A stretch of 64,000 nucleotides of DNA from Dreissena polymorpha. Lineage: Eukaryota; Mollusca; Bivalvia; Myida; Dreissenidae. The position numbers were made by a program, and so were the translations under genes. The notes beneath the pieces were generated by a model. The model worked only from the letters and a program-made list of their open reading frames with translations. It searched no databases and had not been told where the DNA came from. The DNA is taken from positions 65,001 through 129,000 of the forward strand of contig NW_026273359.1 of the NCBI RefSeq assembly GCF_020536995.1, in the 5' to 3' direction. Numbering within the stretch: the first letter of the stretch is position 1; each line of letters opens with the position of its first letter. Positions 61,501 to 64,000 of this stretch are shown here, one piece after another.

Positions 61501-62220
61501 AGGAGAAAATATCGAGGTGCTGATTTTGTGTTGCGATCTTTTACAAATCAAATGAAATATTACAATACTTTATTACTAATTATGCTGATAATCAAAAATC
61601 TTTGCAAGAAACACATTTATTATAAGTATTTTTTCATTTTGTACTTTTTGTAAGGTGAAAAGGTCAATCCTTTTTTTTTGGGGGGGGGGGAATTATGCTT
61701 TTTTTGGCAAATATTCATTTACTTTAATAATAAATAAATCCATAAAGCAGATTATCATGGTCCGAGAGCGCAGGTGTTTATTGCAAGTTTTGAGGCCAAT
61801 TATTTTTGTGTATATTTGAAAAGAGAATTTTATATCCTTCCAGAAAACCCATTTCTTAAGTGTCACAGCCGTGCATATCAATGATTTTTTTGGCAAAAAT
61901 CACTCAAAATCTAAAGTTTTCCCTCTGATTTCTGGAACAATTAAATAAATAGACATTTTCAGTCATGGGAATTTACCCAGGGTTTTAGTTTTGGGGTATT
62001 CAATAGGTATCAGAAACCTTTCTGATAATTCAGTAAAACAAATTATTTTCCATGTAATTTTTTTAAGGGAAAAACCACCAAATTTCGCATTTTATTTTTG
62101 AAAATTTGACCATTTTTCAAATTTTAATTCTGCGAAATCTTTTACCAAGTTAACAATTTCCAACATATTTGTCTAATCGGTGTTTTAATAACACACATAT
62201 TGTCTCCTTGTTTCATTCCA

Positions 62221-64000
62221 ACAACGACTTTTTTTATCAACATCTATTAGTGATTTTGGGTGGAAATGAATAAAATCACACACAAAACTGTTGATTTCTG
62301 GAATAATTTGATTTAATAAGATTGATAAGACATGTGATCATTATAATAATCAAATATTGTTCGCATATATAGTTCCTCGAATTTTTACTGACGACTTTTA
62401 GCTAGATTTCAGGAACAATATACGAAATCAAACACAAAACTGCAGATTTCTGGAATAATTTGATATAGTTAGATTTATAACACATGTGATCACGATAATG
62501 ATAAAAACTGTTCGTCTTTGTACATATGCGTATATCATAGCTCAAAACAAAACATTCCAATGAGTACAGTGTACTTGTAGGTTTAACCCCACTAACTTTT
62601 TAACATTTTCTTGATTTTTGAGTCATTTGGCCTGATTTATTTGTGCGTTTTTCATACAACAATTGCAAATGTCGATATCTATCTGCTAACATTTAAAATG
62701 ATCCAACATTGCTTAAATATACCCTATAACATTTTCAATTTAAAAATAATCTAATGTATTGATATTAGTGTTAATAGGTTGAAAAAGGGCCACTTGGTCC
62801 TTTTAACAACTTTCTTGATTGATTTATACTTTGTAACGGAACGCAAAACGTTTTACTATATTTTATACATTTACAGTATCATTATAAACAAAACATCTAC
62901 TAACATTTTATGTCACACAACTGTTACATGTAACAACATTTGACATGAAATTCAAACAGTTATTTAAATTCATTTAGACATTAAACATACTTTATATACA
63001 CGATAAATTATTATAGTTGATACATGTACTGTTTTTCATGTACACACATCTACTAGCATTTATCACGCACAATTCTTACCAACATGAAACAATAGTTTAA
63101 CTACGTATACTTTCAAAAAATATTATTTTTTTAACATTTCACATGAAAATCAAACAATTATTATCACTACCGGAGAAACTGAATGGGACTCATGGTTTGC
63201 GCTCTGTCTGTCAGTCAGTCTGTCAATTTTTAGTATGTGGCCCTTTTTAATGTTGATCATTTAAATGATAGCAGATAGATAACGACATTTGCAATAGTTG
63301 TATGAAAACCGCACAAATAAATCAGGTCAAATGACTCAAAAAGCAAGAAAATATAAAAAAAAGTTAGTGGTTTTAAACCTACAAGTACACAGTACTCATT
63401 GGAATGTTTTGTTTTGAGCAATGTTATTCGCATATGTACAAAGACGAACAGTTGTTATTATTATCGTGATCACATGTGTCGTAAATCTAACTATATCAAA
63501 TTATTCCAGAAATCAGCAGTTTTGTGTTTGATTTCGTATATTGTTCCTGAAATCTCACTAAAAGTCGTCATTCAAAAATGTTCATGTTTCAATTAAATCA
63601 GGAAACCCTTTCGTGTGTTTTTAATACAATAGTTAGACTACTATTTTGAAAATTATTTCAGTTGAGTAAAAATTCGAGGAACTAAAACCTGAAAAATGGA
63701 CTAAAACAGTTAAAATTTAGTGTTATTTAACCTACATAAACTGTAACAAATAGTGGTTTTGACCTATAATAACACTGCGGTCATTTCATTGTTTGTTGAG
63801 AGTGATCTTATATGCATTGTTTGTTTAGAGTGATCATTTTCGCAATTGTATATATGCGAACAATATTTGATTATTATAATGATCACATGTTTTACAAATT
63901 AAATTTAATCAAATTATTCCAGAAATCAGCAGTTTTGTGTGTGATTTTATTCATTTCAACCCAAAATCACTAATAGATGTTGATAAAAAAAGTCGTTGCT
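62221..64000. repeat. Large imperfect inverted repeat, right arm cut by the window end
   Basis: Left arm about 62,221-62,705 and right arm about 63,235-64,000 pair over long blocks, for example AACGACTTTTTTTATCAAC, GATTTCTGGAATAATTTGAT, AATTGCAAATGTCG-type and AACATTCCAATGAGTACAG-type sequences. The loop is about 530 bases, and the right arm carries extra sequence near 63,580-63,830. No coding capacity was recognised. Together with 60.5-62.2 kb this completes a stretch with no gene. Confidence 0.8.

Overview
The window looks like nuclear DNA of a metazoan, most likely a bivalve mollusc. Genes are split into short exons with GT-AG introns, introns are long and AT-rich, and the closest recognisable proteins are animal (an ERG-type KCNH potassium channel, the core 1 O-glycan galactosyltransferase C1GALT1, cadherin-like extracellular repeats). 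A short palindromic repeat recurs more than a dozen times; from memory it resembles a repeat abundant in dreissenid mussels, so Dreissena is my best guess. No prokaryotic operon, CRISPR array or recognisable retrovirus-like element was seen.

Layout. 1-2.57 kb: simple repeats and AT-rich DNA. 2.57-4.10 kb (minus): five exon-like pieces of a RecQ-type helicase, with an in-frame stop and missing end motifs. 8.17-13.64 kb (minus): a six-exon C1GALT1-like gene whose exon phases all agree, but with one in-frame stop and one 2-bp deletion. 16.36-29.67 kb (minus): thirteen exons of an ERG-like KCNH channel, from just before S1 to the C-terminal coiled coil; S1-S5, pore and the cyclic-nucleotide-binding homology domain are clear, but the S6/C-linker exon is absent. 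29.7-42.7 kb: no gene recognised; repeats, MITEs and nested insertions. 42.69-45.83 kb: an inverted, decayed copy of the 3' part of the KCNH gene (three exons, 17.1-20.07 kb). 45.9-51.0 kb: mobile-element debris. 51.02-53.94 kb (plus): an intact four-exon gene for a 349-residue protein I do not recognise. 55.49-60.50 kb (plus): seven exons of a cadherin-like extracellular protein, incomplete at both ends. 60.5-64.0 kb: repeats and a large inverted repeat cut by the window end.

How the genes relate. There is no operon. Exon boundaries were chosen by homology plus phase agreement between successive donor and acceptor sites, and this carries most of the gene-model evidence. Much of the remaining interest is in repeat biology: a 36-bp tandem duplication that triplicates a splice donor of the channel gene, a TTAA-flanked element carrying a tRNA-Ser-like sequence nested inside a MITE, a four-copy element family with an internal tRNA-like module, and several minisatellites, one with a higher-order L-S-S structure.

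Coordinates of exons are read by eye and should be good to a few bases; coordinates of repeats are approximate.
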